Shown here in pieces: positions 45,778-57,331 of a stretch of DNA of 64,000 nucleotides. Numbering within the stretch: position 1 is the stretch's first letter; every line of letters begins with the position of its first letter. The position numbers and the translations under genes were made by a program. The notes below the pieces were generated by a model. That model saw nothing but the letters and a program-made list of their open reading frames with translations. It did not search any database and was not told the DNA's origin. Origin of the DNA: Fulvia fulva (taxonomy: Eukaryota > Ascomycota > Dothideomycetes > Mycosphaerellales > Mycosphaerellaceae). Location of the stretch: assembly GCF_020509005.1 (NCBI RefSeq), contig NC_063022.1:992001-1056000 (forward strand). The letters run 5' to 3'.

Positions 45778-48700
45778 ATGGAGAACGAGACTGGGTTCAC
45801 AAGAAAGAGAGCAGCACCTCTTCTGACAAGAGAGAACCACGAAACATGGTTCAAGCTGATGAGAATACACCTGGTATCAAAGCAGGTTGACTGGGTCCTC
45901 GAGGACATCATTACGGACATTCCCGCTGCAACCCCAGCGACACCCTCTACATCATCGGAGTCATCCCTTCCTTTGGATCAAGCGATAAGGAAGGCATCGT
46001 ACAGACGGCACAATGCAACGGCCCTGTTTGAGATGTACATCTGTCTGTCGACAGATGACCAAGAGATGACATACGAGATCCGGCATGCGAAGGAGTTGTG
46101 GGAATGGGCTGAAGCCAAATACAAGAGAAGACTTCTCGCTACTGGAAGAAGTTTGCTTCAGCAATACACCAATTTCGTGATGACAGAGGACCAGTCAATA
46201 GATGACGCCTGGCAGGAGCTTAGCTCAATTGCAAGGAGGGCTGTTTCAATCTCGGCTCAGTTCCAAGACATCAAGACTGAGGACAGAAAGATCCAGCAAC
46301 TCTTAGCAGCTCTGCCAGACTCATTTGGCTCAATTCGCGATGCAATTGATGCCCAGGTGAATCTCTCACCACAAGACATTCTTGCAATCCTTAGGGAGAA
46401 GCAAGAATCAATGATTCATCAAGGGACAGCCATGTTCGCTAAGAAGGGTTTCCAGGGCAAGCTCACGTGCCATCTCTGCAATGGTGACCATTTTATGAGC
46501 AAGTGCCCACACCTTTCTGCAGCTCAGCAGGCTGTTAGGAACAAGGACAAACCAGCTAGGGTTACCTACCCTGCTAAGAGACAACCGTCACCACCTCGTA
46601 GGAGGTCATCATCACCAAACCTTCGTGATGTCCTCAAGGTGATGACGGACCTTGCAAAGCAGATGAAGGAGAGCCGCAAGCCAAAGGCCTCCTCTAGTAA
46701 GCCTGCAAGGGCCCATGCGACCCAGGAAGACGCATCAGACTCTGAGATACCATCAGAAGATGATGATGTTGATGAGGTTGCCCATTCCACTGTAGAAGCC
46801 AAAGGCAAGTACCCCTCGTCCGAGTGGTTGCTTGACTCTTGTGCATCATCACATATGACTGACCAAGATTCACTATTCAGGACACTGAAGCCTCTTCAAA
46901 AGAGGAAGTGGATCAAGGTTGGGGGTGGCTATCTACAAGCTACACATATGGGAAGTGCAGTAATGGGTGGTCCTTCTGGAAAGCAAATTGTCTTAGAAAA
47001 TGTCCTGTTTGTTCCTGGCCTTGGAGTTAGTCTTGTTTCGTGGAATCAGTTCAGCCAACAGTTTGCTGTCCAACCACCCAGTTTCACCCTAAAATCCTTG
47101 TCTGGTAAACCCGTTGTCCAGACCAAACTTCGAGGAGGAGTACCGTTTATCCACTCGATCTCGGAAATTCTTGAGCCACAGCATGCTGGCATACTCTCTC
47201 AAGAACGTGACGGTACCGCTATGGCTAACACTGAGTCCGAAGATCAGTGGGAGCTATGGCATAGAAGATGTGCACACCTTGGCAAGGGACTGCTAAGAAA
47301 CCTGCATAGAGTCACTGACAAGAAAGATCCTATTCCTGTTCCTTCTGAACACCAGAATTGCAAGGTCTGCTCCCTTGCAAACATGAGGAAGTTCAAAGGA
47401 CCTGCCACAGAGAGGAAAGGGGAGAGGCTGGCCCTCATCTCCATTGACATCTGTGGGCCTTTTCAGGGCGCAGTCTCTAGGCTAGGATACAAATATTGGC
47501 TTGAGATTGTAGACAACTTCTCTAGGAAGAAGTGGGTAATCCCTTTGAAGGCCAGGAGCGACGCTCCTGCAGCCCTACGGGATTGGAAGGTCCAGGCAGA
47601 ACGGCAGTCAAGGTGCTTTCTGTCTGCGATCCGCAGTGATGGTGCAAAGGAAATTCTCGCCTTGCTAAAAGAGTGGGAGAAGGAGTTTGGCACTCAGATG
47701 GACACAACTGATGCCTACAACTCTCTTCAGAATGGACCTGTGGAAAGGTCAATTCAAGCCTCTGAGAACACAGTCCGGGCTATGCTTGAAGACTCTGGCA
47801 TGCCAGTTGAGTTCTGGCCAGAAGCTTTGCAAGCACAGACTGTGATCAGAAACAGACTGCCTAATGGTCCGATCATTGATGGTATTGCTCTTTCACCAGA
47901 AGAAGCCTTTACTGGCCAAGTACCGTCAGTCGACCATTTCCGCGTCTGGGGATGCAAAGCTGTGGTCTATATAGACCCAAGAGCCCAACCTCAAGGCTTG
48001 AGGAGAGACAAGTTGATGAACCGAGGAAAAGAAGCCGTGTTTGTGGGCTACTCAGAAAACACCACAAAACAATGGCTGTTCTGGGATCCCGACATGAAAG
48101 CTGTAAAAGCGCATAGTCACGTCGACTGGTTTGAGAATGAGAAGGGGGGAGATATGGATCTTGGTATCACCTTCACTAACCAGCCGAGTCGAGCGCCACA
48201 GCGCAATCCTGTTGGGAGGAAGCCCTTTGGGGCGAAATTTTCCGATAGGGGATTATCAGAAACACCGTTACGAAGGCTAGGAGAAAATATTGAGGCGGTT
48301 TCACCACTGTCGAAGGCCGATAACGGTGGATCTATACAGAACCTACCCGAGTCATCAACACCACAGCAACCGCTGTCTGTGCAACTTCCCCCTCCCCCAA
48401 AGGACATTGGGGAATACCAGAAGTTTGGAGATCAGGGTACTCCAATAAAAGAAAAAGAAGATGTCGTTCAGTTCGACCCATCTAAACACCCAGCGCCACC
48501 TCAGGTTGCAGGCAACAAGAGGTCAAGGGGGGACGGAGATGATAACTCTGAAGAGCATGAGGCTAAACACCATAAGGCTCTTATCGCCCAGATGTTCCAT
48601 CTAGACCCTACAATGAGCTGGGTAGAGGAGATTCTGAACGACGTGGAAGAACATGCATTTGCTGCTGTTGGGCAGGCCATAGCCTATCAGCAGGAAGTGC

Positions 48701-50298
48701 CAATCCCAAAGTCCTATAAGGCAGCCGTAGGAGACCCCGAATGGGGACATATGTGGAGAGAGGCAATCGAGAACGAACTTATTGCCTTAGCAAGCAACAA
48801 CACCTGGGAAGCAGTTGTACCGCCAAAGGGTGCGAATCTAATTACTTCTAGGTGGGTCTTTGATGTGAAAAGAATGATTAGTGGAGCCATTGAGAAGTTC
48901 AAGGCAAGACTAGTTGCAAGAGGGTTTTCATAGAAATATGGGGTTGACTTCGAAGAGACCTTTGCACCTACTGTTAGACATGATACTCTCCGAGTATTCA
49001 TGGCAGTAGTGTGTGAGAGAGATCTCGAGATGCACCTAGTAGATGTGAATAATGCTTTTACCCAAAGCAGCCTCCTTGAAGACATCTACATGATCCCGCC
49101 CCTAGGAGTTGAAGCACCTCCAAACATGGTGTTTAAGGTCCTACGAAGCCTTTATGGGCTTAAGCAAGCAGCTAGAGACTGGAACAAGCTCTGTGTTGCG
49201 AAGCTAGAGAAGATTGGATTTACCCAGTCCCAGGTAGATCCATGCCTACTTGTCTATACGGATAGAGACCTTATGGTCCTTACCTATGTGGATGACATAC
49301 CCATTGCAGCTCCGAAGCTGTCAGATGTTCAGTGGTTTAAGGCTGAGCTTGGAAAAGTGTTTAAGATTAAAGATCTTGGTGAACCTACGAAGATCCTTGG
49401 AATGAGGATTACAAGAGACAGGTCCCAAGGCACTTTAAAGCTTGATCAAGGACACTATGTCCACGCTAACTTAGCCAAGATGAACATGGCTAGAGAGAAG
49501 GCTACGCCAACCCACTCACCTATGGAGAGCTACGAGCATTTAGTGCCTACGGCACCTATGGATGAGAGGTGCAACAAACAGGATTACCAGAGCCACAATG
49601 GTACCTGGATGTGGCCAATGACAATGACAAGGCCAGACTTAGCATTCCCCCTTGGAAGAATTAGCTCATATGTTGCTGATCCCTCGCAGCAGCATATGAA
49701 GGCTTTGAAGAAGCTCTCCCGATACCTGCGGTCGTACCCAGACCTAGGTCTTATGTATAGAAAGGGAGGGGGCAATCTCCAGGGATACTCGGACTCTGAC
49801 TACGCCATGGACAAAGTGGATAGAGTCTCAATTCTGGGATACGTGTGGTTCCTTTGTGGATCACCTGTGTCCTGGATGAGTAGGAAGCAGAAGTCTGTTG
49901 CAACATCAACAATGGAAGCTGAGTTCATGGCTATGAACGCAGCCGCAAAGCAGTCACAATTTCTTGCTGCTGTCCTCAGGGAAATGGGGTGCCCAGAACT
50001 GGTGGGAAAGAGCTCTTTCTAGCCGAGTGTAAGGGCAAGCAGGGGCACTGTTGACGAGCTAAGGCCAGTCAAGCTCATGGGTGACAACCAAGCCGCTTTG
50101 ACACTTGTCAAAGATGCCCATGTGCATGAAAGGTCAAAGCATATTGATGTTGCATATAACTATGTCAGACATCTCTGGTGGCAGAAGAAGATTGCAGTGG
50201 ACTACTGCCATACAAAGGACATGGCTGCTGATGGGTTAACAAAGCCCCTCAATGGCCAGCAGTTCCAAAACTTTGTGAGGCAGCTCCAGCTTGCGTAA
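45778..50298 (+). pseudogene. Copia C1 gag-pol polyprotein with two in-frame TAG codons
   Basis: One frame of 1506 codons starts at ATG 45778 (MENETGF; context AAAAATGG). Gag has a zinc knuckle CHLCNGDHFMSKC at residue 231. Protease has LLDSCASSHM with Asp353. Integrase has an N-terminal HHCC region and catalytic Asp557, Asp621 and Glu656 (35 apart). RT has VDVNNAFTQ and YVDD from residue 1170. RNase H has DSDYAMD, TMEAEFMAM and the DNQAAL block. TAG at 48931-48933 (residue 1052, within RT) and at 50020-50022 (residue 1415, within RNase H) each fit a single C-to-T change of CAG. Apart from these two codons the coding capacity appears complete. Confidence 0.93.
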
Positions 50299-50333
50299 AG
50301 GGATTGTAGGAGACCATGTGGCCTGAGTGGGAG

Positions 50334-50567
50334 TGTTGAGAACATACAGGCCGCAGGACAAGCATGTGGGTGTGGGTGTGTCATGTGACGAGATCACGTG
50401 ATTAGGGTTTGCCAGCCCATGGGCTAGCAAACATCCGGACACCTAGCATCTATCTACACCAACACCGGCGATACTGTATGTAGATACACGCTATCCCATT
50501 GGGTCCTTCTTCGTCTTTCGTGTGATCCGCCGTCTTCCACTACTGCGCAACTCGTACCTGTTTAACA
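50334..50567 (+). repeat. Copia C1 3' LTR (234 bp)
   Basis: Same length and ends as the 5' LTR, preceded by the polypurine tract GAGTGGGAG. Followed by the GTACT duplication. Confidence 0.97.
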
Positions 50568-50572
50568 GTACT

Positions 50573-51269
50573 AAGAATATCCGTACGACTAGACTATCTA
50601 AGAAGCTAGATAGGAGATATACCGGCCCTTACTAGATTACGGAAGTTATACCGGCTAGACTCTCTTATCGACTAAAACTATTAGACGCTCTAGTAGGACT
50701 TAATAACTACTTCTATACCTTACTACTATAACGAGCCGACTACCCCGATTTCCTACTACTTAAAGGGTAGTATCTAGCGCCGCTACTACCGATAACTATC
50801 GAACCTAATACTACCGAGGCTAATATAGTAGCCAATATAGTAGTAGCACCTACGTATATATACGAGGTAGAAAAGATCCTTAATATATATACCCGTAAGC
50901 GGGTAGGCAAGGTAAAGAAGGGGCATAAGCGTAAGGTAGATATATATTATAAGGTGAAATAGGCTAGATATTATAACGAGGAGGATAGTAAGACCTAGTA
51001 ACCTATAGAGGATAGACTTAAATATATAGCCGCCGCTATTATAGACTTTTACTATAACCGGCCGGAGTTGTCTACGCCTATAGGCTTCGTAGCTCTATCT
51101 AACTAGTCCCTACTAGCTACTAAGGTGCTCGGGCTTAATACGATTAGGGTTATTCCGAAAGACACCGTTACGAATAAGTCGCCTCGAGCCTTACCTCTAA
51201 TAGAATCTGCTCCGTATATATTTGAAACTCGAGTAGAGCCTATAGAGCCTATAATAATACCTAACTTTA
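50573..51269 (+). pseudogene. Gypsy G1 pol remnant, C-terminal integrase part
   Basis: It continues the G1 frame after Copia C1. The plus strand reads SRLSYRLKLLDA-like integrase tail, then YEVEKILNIYTRKRVGKVKK at about 50860, the position and pattern of a chromodomain. RIP stops are present. Interrupted by Copia C2 at 51275. Confidence 0.65.
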
Positions 51270-51274
51270 GTTAT

Positions 51275-51509
51275 TGTTAAGATGTAGCATCTCAAAGGGA
51301 GTCAACAATCAGGAAGTGATCTGGCAGCCTAAGGCATCTACGATGACTCAGCTTATAGGGAGATACCTTCTCTCCCCTTTAGCTTAGATAGACATCTAAC
51401 ACAATCAACATATTGGTTCCTGATATATTGCTGCATGCTCGTGCTATTAGTCAGTTGAAGATTAATCTCTTACTCCACTCCGCTACCATCCACCCGTACC
51501 TGTTTAACA
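51275..51509 (+). repeat. Copia C2 5' LTR (235 bp)
   Basis: TGTTAAGATG...TGTTTAACA. The ends form a six-base inverted repeat TGTTAA/TTAACA. Confidence 0.95.
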
Positions 51510-51524
51510 GGTTATGAGCCCGGG
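51510..51524 (+). other. Copia C2 primer-binding site (initiator tRNA-Met half)
   Basis: GGTTATGAGCCCGGG, the same anticodon-arm complement as in C1, directly after the LTR. It differs from C1 only near its 3' end. Confidence 0.8.
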
Positions 51525-51957
51525 TTTGTGCAGGAATAAGAGCAACCTATATCAGTACAGGTTACTTGTATCCCTTGCTATCGTAGCAGAAAATATCTAG
51601 GAATCAGAAGTCTACCCCGTCTATCCTGTCAAGGAGCTTAGTTCGATACTAAGTGATAGGTAACCTAGACAAGGACTCTGTGCGGCTTACTCAAAGCCAA
51701 TACCTTGAAGATACTCTATAGGCAGAACTGCATCGAGATACTATCAAGAAGGACTTCAAGTAAGTCATTTGAAGCTCTGCTAGGAGAGACAGACCTGTGT
51801 CCTAGCCCCGAGACCTCACACCGCTCCTTCTTTACTTTACTAAGCAGGCCTTGGTATCCACACCTACGAACTTTCCTATTCTACACTAGAAGCCTCAGCA
51901 GGATCTGAGCCACCACTTTGGAACATACACACCTTGTTTCATTACATCCAATTTATT
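51525..51957 (+). other. Copia C2 leader
   Basis: About 430 bp before the gag ATG, conserved in the RIP-mutated C3 copy (14360-14781), where the Fot1-like element inserted into it. No further motif recognised. Confidence 0.6.
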
Positions 51958-54900
51958 ATGGATCTATACCAAGAGAAGACAGAGGAGAAGGGAGGCAAAA
52001 TCCTAATTCTTGGGAGGGACAATTGGAAGAGATGGTTCAACCTTCAGAGATACAAGATGGAGAGCCAATCAGCATTCTTTGCAATTGATGACCTAATGGA
52101 AGTGTCTTTTGACAACATCAAGGGCAAGACTCTGAAACTCCAAGAAGAGGCTACAACTAAAGAGATCCTCAATACGCCAACATGGACAAGGCACAATGCA
52201 GTATACAACTTCAGTATCCTTAGTAGGATCACAGAAGAAGATGAATTTGAGCTTGAGGGCTCATGTGAATCTGGAAGAGCTGCTGAGAAGTGGGTGTATC
52301 TCTGGAACAAGTATAGCCAGGTGCTACCAACCCATGCACATGAGCTCACAAAGCAATTTGTGACCTTTGAGATGAGTGAAGAGTTCACCATCAGATCTGC
52401 ATGGACACACCTGGTTTCTCTTGGAAAAAGGATTGCTGATGTTGACCCAGAGGGTCAGCATTACAGGAAAGCTGATGTGAGGATGACCCAGCTCTTAAGC
52501 TCACTGCCACCTGACTACCATGTAGCCAGGGATACTATTATGGCTCAGCCAAAGATGGATCATGAAAGGACCTTAAAGATCCTTGAAGCTCAAGAAGCCA
52601 GGTTGGATCCCTCTAAGGCTAAGTATGGCATGGCAGCCACCTGGGTCAAGCCCTCAGGTCTAGCAAGACCACTCTCCTGCCTTCTCTGTGAGAAGGATCA
52701 TCTGATCAAGGACTGCCCTAGTTTGCCTGAGGCAAGAAAGGTCCTTAGATCTCATTCCCAACCACCATCTTCCCAGAATACAACACATGTCAAGAAGAAG
52801 AGAACTCCACCACCCACTTCAAGGAGGACACCAAGAGAGAAGTCCTCTATAGAAGAACTTAAGAAAATGGTGAAGAAACTCAGCTCTGACATGCTATCAC
52901 TCCAGAAGAACCAGGCCCAGTCTTATACCTCTAAAGCAAAGAAGACTAGAAAAGGTTTTTCCGCCTAAGAGTCACGTAACTTATACAGCTCATCCCCAGA
53001 GACAATGTCTGATGATGATGAGTATGATGAAGTGGCTCACTCAACTGCAGAAGTCCAAGGCAAGTTCCCCTCGTCAGAGTGGTTACTTGACTCCTGTGCT
53101 TCACCCCATATGACTGACCAAAGCTGCCTCTTTAGATCTATGACTCCCTTGACAAGGAAGAAATGGATCAAAGTGGGAGGTGGGTTTTTATTGGCCACTC
53201 ATATTGGGAATGCAGAGATGAGTGGGAGAGCTGGCAGAAAAGTTGTTTTGGAAGATGTCCTGCTTGTACCCAAGCTAGGAGTGAACCTGGTTTCATGGAA
53301 CCAGTTTAGCAAGCAGTTTGGTGTGCAACCTCCATCATTTTCTCTTGTTTCCCCCTCTGGTGAGACTGTTGTCCAGACAAAGCTCCTTGGGGGGGTTCTA
53401 TTCATTGATGAGATTTCTCCTCTCCTACAAGAACGGGCACATTACTCATCATATGCACCACCAATGGAGAATGCCTTTGTGACTGCTCAATCAGAGACCG
53501 ACCTGAAGCAGTGGGAGCTTTGGCATAGAAGATTTGCACACCTTGGGAAGAATTTGCTCCAGAATCTTCACAAGGTAACAGACTTAAAAGAACCCATTCC
53601 TATCCCTAAGGATGGCTTTCACCAGTGCAGAGTATGTTCAATAGCAAAGATGAAGAAGTACAAAGGCAAAGTTACAGAGAGAAGACCTGAAAGACTTGCC
53701 CTTGTATCTATTGACATATGTGGCCCACTACCAATCTCAAGACTAGGATTCAAATACTGGCTTGAGATTGTTGACAACTTCTCTAGGAAGAAGTGGACCT
53801 TTCCTCTTAGGAAAAGAGAAGATGCTCCAGTTGCTCTCCAGAACTGGAAGATCAAAGCAGAGAGGAAATCATCAGCGCAGCTAAAAGCAGTAAGACTTGA
53901 CAATGCAAAAGAACTTATTGCATTAGTGAAGCAGTGGGAGAAGGATTTAGGGATTGGGCTCGAGCCGACTGAGGCATACAACTCTCTACAGAATGGACCA
54001 GTTGAGAGGTCAATACAAACCTCAGAGGACTCTATAAGGGCAATGCTTGAAGAGGCTAAAATGCCGGTTGAATTTTGGCCTGAAGCACTAGAGGCCCAAA
54101 CTTATATGAGGAACAAACTGCCAAATGGCCCAGATTACGATGGGTTCAAGGTTTCACCAGATGAGGCTTTTGATGGTATCAAACCGACCATCAACCATTT
54201 GAAAGTTTGGGGATGCAAAGCTGTTGTCTATATAGACACAAGATCCTAACCTTAATGGGCAAGAAGTGACAAGCTAATGAATAGGGGTAAAGAAGCAGTG
54301 TTTATTGGGTATGTTGAAAACACAGCTAAAGCCTGGCTCTTTTGGGAACCAGACATGAGAGCTGTTAAACAACACACACATGCAGACTTCTTTGAGGACT
54401 AGCCTGGAGGCGATATGGGTCTCAATGTTCCAACATTGAATCTACCAAGCAGTGCACTAGCTAGGAAGCCCTTAGGAAGGCCGAGGAAGAACGTATCCTT
54501 AGGACAATCTACCTACTATCCAGGCGTCCATCAGAGCCCCCCCGTAATAGATCAGCCAATTGAGAGCCCTAAAGTCGCTCAGCCGAGAAAGCTGTTTGTG
54601 CAACTTCCCTAGCCTCCGGAGAACGTAGGGGAATTTCAGAAAATCGATCAGCCAATTGAGAGAAGCTCCCTAGATCCCTAGGAAATAGACGTTACTAGGT
54701 CACAAGTGACGGTCCCTAAATCATCCCTTGGAAAGAGAAAGGCTGACTATGATGTTGAGGGCTATAACATGAAACAGAAAGCCCCAAAATCTATGGTCCC
54801 TAAGCCCGAACTAACCACTGAAGTGGGAGAAGCAATGGACCTCTTAGAGAACCTTGCTGCTTTTCACCAAGCTTTCTTTGCAGCTATGCAATCAGTGGAC

Positions 54901-56594
54901 AGTTCAATACCATAGGATAGCGAATTCCTGGAAGAAGTTGAGGAAATGGCCTTTGCAGCAACTGTAGAAGCCATTGTATACAAGCAAGAGGTCCCAATTC
55001 CAAATCCTACAAGGATGCTGTGAATGACAAGAAATGGGGACATCTTTGGAAGGAAGCAATCCAAAAGGAACTAGATGCTCTACAGAGTAACAACACCTAG
55101 GAAAATTCTGTTCCACTAAAAGGAGCAAATCTGGTTACATCAAGATGGGTCTTTGATATTAAGAGAAGCATTAGTGGAGCTATTGAAAAGTTCAAGGCTA
55201 GACTAGTTGCAAGGGGCTTCTCACAGAAGTTTGGTGTTGACTTTATGGAGACATTTGCACCTACAGTAAGACAGGATACCCTTAGGGTGTTTATGGCTGT
55301 TGTGTGTAAGAAGGATCTTCATCTTCACTAAGTGGATGTGAACAATGCATTCACAGAAAGCACCCTCTATGAAGACATCTTTATGTTACCACCACCAGGA
55401 GTTGAGCTTCCACCAAACATAGTGTTCAAAATCCTCAAAAGCTTGTATAGACTTAAGCAAGCAGCTAGAGATTGGAATCAACTCTGTGTGTCAAAGCTCA
55501 GAGAGATTGGATTCACACAGTCAGAAGTGGATCCATGCCTACTTATCTATAAGAAGAGGGAGATCATAATCCTTATACATGTGGATGACATTCCAATTGC
55601 TACACCAAAGTTGACAGATGTTCTCTGGTACAAAAGAGAACTTGGCAAGATCTTCAAGATCAAAGATCTAGGTGAACCTGAAAAGATCCTTAGCATGAGA
55701 GTCATAAGGGACAGGAAGAGAGGAATCCTGAAACTTGACCAAGGACACTTTGTTAGGGACAGCCTAGCCAAGATGGGAATGAACCATGAGAAGGCAGCAC
55801 CTACACACTCACCTATGGACAGCTATGAGGCCCTCAAACCTTCAAGCCACATAGATGAGAGGTGTGACAAGGCAGAGTACCAGAGTATTAATAGTACTTG
55901 GATGTGGCCAGTAACAATCACAAGGCCAGACATTGCTTTTGCCCTAGGAAGGATGAGCTCATTTGTGAGTGACCCATCCACCTACCACATGAAGGCTTTG
56001 AAGAAGATCACTAGGTACCTAAGATCATACCCTGATCTAGGACTTCAGTTCTCAAAGTCTAGAAAAGGACACCTTATTGGATACTGTAATTCTGATTATG
56101 CAATGGACAAAGCAGACAGAGTCTCAATCCTTGGGTATGTCTTCTTCCTCTGTGGGGCACCAGTTTCTTAGATGAGCAAGAAGCAAAAGTCTGTAGCAAC
56201 ATCCACAATAGAGGCTGAATACATGGCCATGAATGCATGTGCGAAGCAGTCCCAATTCCTAGCTTCACTGCTAAGGGAAATGGATTGTCCAGAGTTAGTG
56301 GGAGACTGTTCCCATCAACTAAGAATCACTGGAAACCAGGAGACTGTATCAAATTTGAGACTAGTCCAATTAAGAGGTGACAATCAAGCTGCCCTCACCC
56401 TAGTGAAAGATGCACATGTTCATGACAAGTCGAAGCACATTGACATTGCCTATAACGCTGTTAGGAAACTTTGGTGGAGGAGGCTTATTGCTGTTGAGTA
56501 CACTCCAACCTCTGAGATGGTTGCAGACGGGTTTACAAAACCAAAGACTAGTCCACACTTCCAGAGGTTTGTAAGCCAGCTGAACCTGTCATAA
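51958..56594 (+). pseudogene. Copia C2 gag-pol, broken by stops and a frameshift
   Basis: Gag starts at ATG 51958 (MDLYQEK) and is open to TAA 52966-52968, a former CAA in phase with the rest. It has a zinc knuckle CLLCEKDHLIKDC from residue 241. Protease (LLDSCASPHM) and integrase are open from 53005 to TAA 54247-54249, with a second TAA two codons later where C1 has Gln. Further stops follow at about 54400, 54610 and 54679. A one-base loss near 55000 shifts the frame relative to C1. RT resumes with HVDD at 55578-55589. TAG at 56169-56171 lies where C1 has Trp. RNase H ends at 56594. The stops fit CAA/CAG or TGG changes. Confidence 0.9.
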
Positions 56595-56659
56595 AAAGGT
56601 CCAAGTACTATTGACAGGAAGTGAGCAGACTGTAACCTCCTATACGAGATGAGTGGGAG

Positions 56660-56894
56660 TGTTAAGATGTAGCATCTCAAAGGGAGTCAACAATCAGGAA
56701 GTGATCTGGCAGCCTGAGGCATCCACGATGACTCAGCTTGTAGGGAGATACCTTCTCTCCCCTTTAGCTTAGATAGACATCCAACACAATCAACATATTG
56801 GTTCCTGATATTTTGCTACATGCTCGTGCTATTAGTTAGTTAAAGATTGATCTCTTACTCCACTCCGCTACTATCTACCCGTACCTGTTTAATA
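56660..56894 (+). repeat. Copia C2 3' LTR (235 bp)
   Basis: It starts TGTTAAGATG and ends TGTTTAATA; the terminal CA has become TA. It is preceded by GAGTGGGAG, the same polypurine tract as in C1. Confidence 0.95.
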
Positions 56895-56899
56895 GTTAT

Positions 56900-57147
56900 A
56901 AGGATTATACGCGAGTACTAGCCGAAGACAGACTTAGGTCTAGGGTAAGCTAGCTAACTAGGTAATATGTTTCTCGAAGGAAGCCGGTCGAGGATAGTCT
57001 TAATAGAGCGAATACGATGTTATCGGATAACGATAGGGTACTAGAGTATAATTAGGCGTTCGCGCAATTATAGAGCTCGATAGGTAAGTAGCCTTATAAG
57101 GTGTATAACGCTTAGAGGGCTAAGACGTGTTTTAGGAGGGGGGGTAC
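56900..57147 (+). pseudogene. Gypsy G1 internal 3' end
   Basis: Last internal segment after Copia C2, collinear with 1-117 in its final part. It ends with a polypurine tract (AGGAGGGGGGG, 57134-57144) just before the 3' LTR. No frame of note. Confidence 0.75.
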
Positions 57148-57331
57148 TATTACGGGTAGCCCGTAACCCCTTACTATAGCTACGTCGGCCCGGCTAAACC
57201 GCGGACCTTCCGTATCGGGTTAGCGCGGCTTAGCTTTACTTTATAACTTCGCCGCGCCTCGCGCTCCTCTTTCGTAGCTTTGTAGAACAATAACTATCTC
57301 GTTCGGACCCTATAGTACGCGCGCCCTTATA
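57148..57331 (+). repeat. Gypsy G1 3' LTR (184 bp)
   Basis: Nearly identical to the 5' LTR at 39302-39485 and related to 118-301. The right neighbour is the inside of a Gypsy X LTR. Confidence 0.92.

Larger units (their letters stand above)
45040..50567 (+). mobile_element. Copia C1 element, nearly intact, inserted in Gypsy G1
   Basis: 5528 bp between perfect GTACT duplications (45035-45039 and 50568-50572). It has 234-bp LTRs, a tRNA-half primer-binding site, a single gag-pol frame and a polypurine tract (GAGTGGGAG, 50325-50333). CA and TG are abundant, so it escaped heavy RIP. Two in-frame TAG codons interrupt the polyprotein. Two LTR differences point to recent insertion. Confidence 0.95.
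51275..56894 (+). mobile_element. Copia C2 element, degenerate, inserted in Gypsy G1
   Basis: 5620 bp between GTTAT duplications (51270-51274 and 56895-56899), with 235-bp LTRs. It is related to C1 at protein level and shares the LTR 3' end (CGTACCTGTTTAACA) and primer-binding site. The LTRs differ at about 12 positions, nearly all C/T or G/A. It was the parent type of the RIP-mutated C3 copy at 14110-16914. Multiple stops and one frameshift make it inactive. Confidence 0.93.
39302..57331 (+). mobile_element. Gypsy G1 element (copy 2), RIP-mutated, carrying two Copia insertions
   Basis: The outer ends are matching 184-bp LTRs. Internal DNA is in three pieces: 39486-45039, 50573-51274 and 56900-57147. 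The two gaps are Copia C1 and C2, each with a 5-bp target duplication, and the pieces join into one Gypsy element of about 6.9 kb. Gene order is gag, protease, RT, RNase H, integrase and a chromodomain-like C-terminal segment. The immediate flanks differ (GGCTA at 39297-39301, CCGCG at 57332-57336), so no target duplication is seen. Confidence 0.88.

Noticed and set aside
46834..46842. Copia protease motif reads DSC instead of the common DSG/DTG, possibly a defect.
   Set aside because: The same DSCAS occurs in both C1 and C2, which diverged long ago, so it is a family feature and not a mutation.
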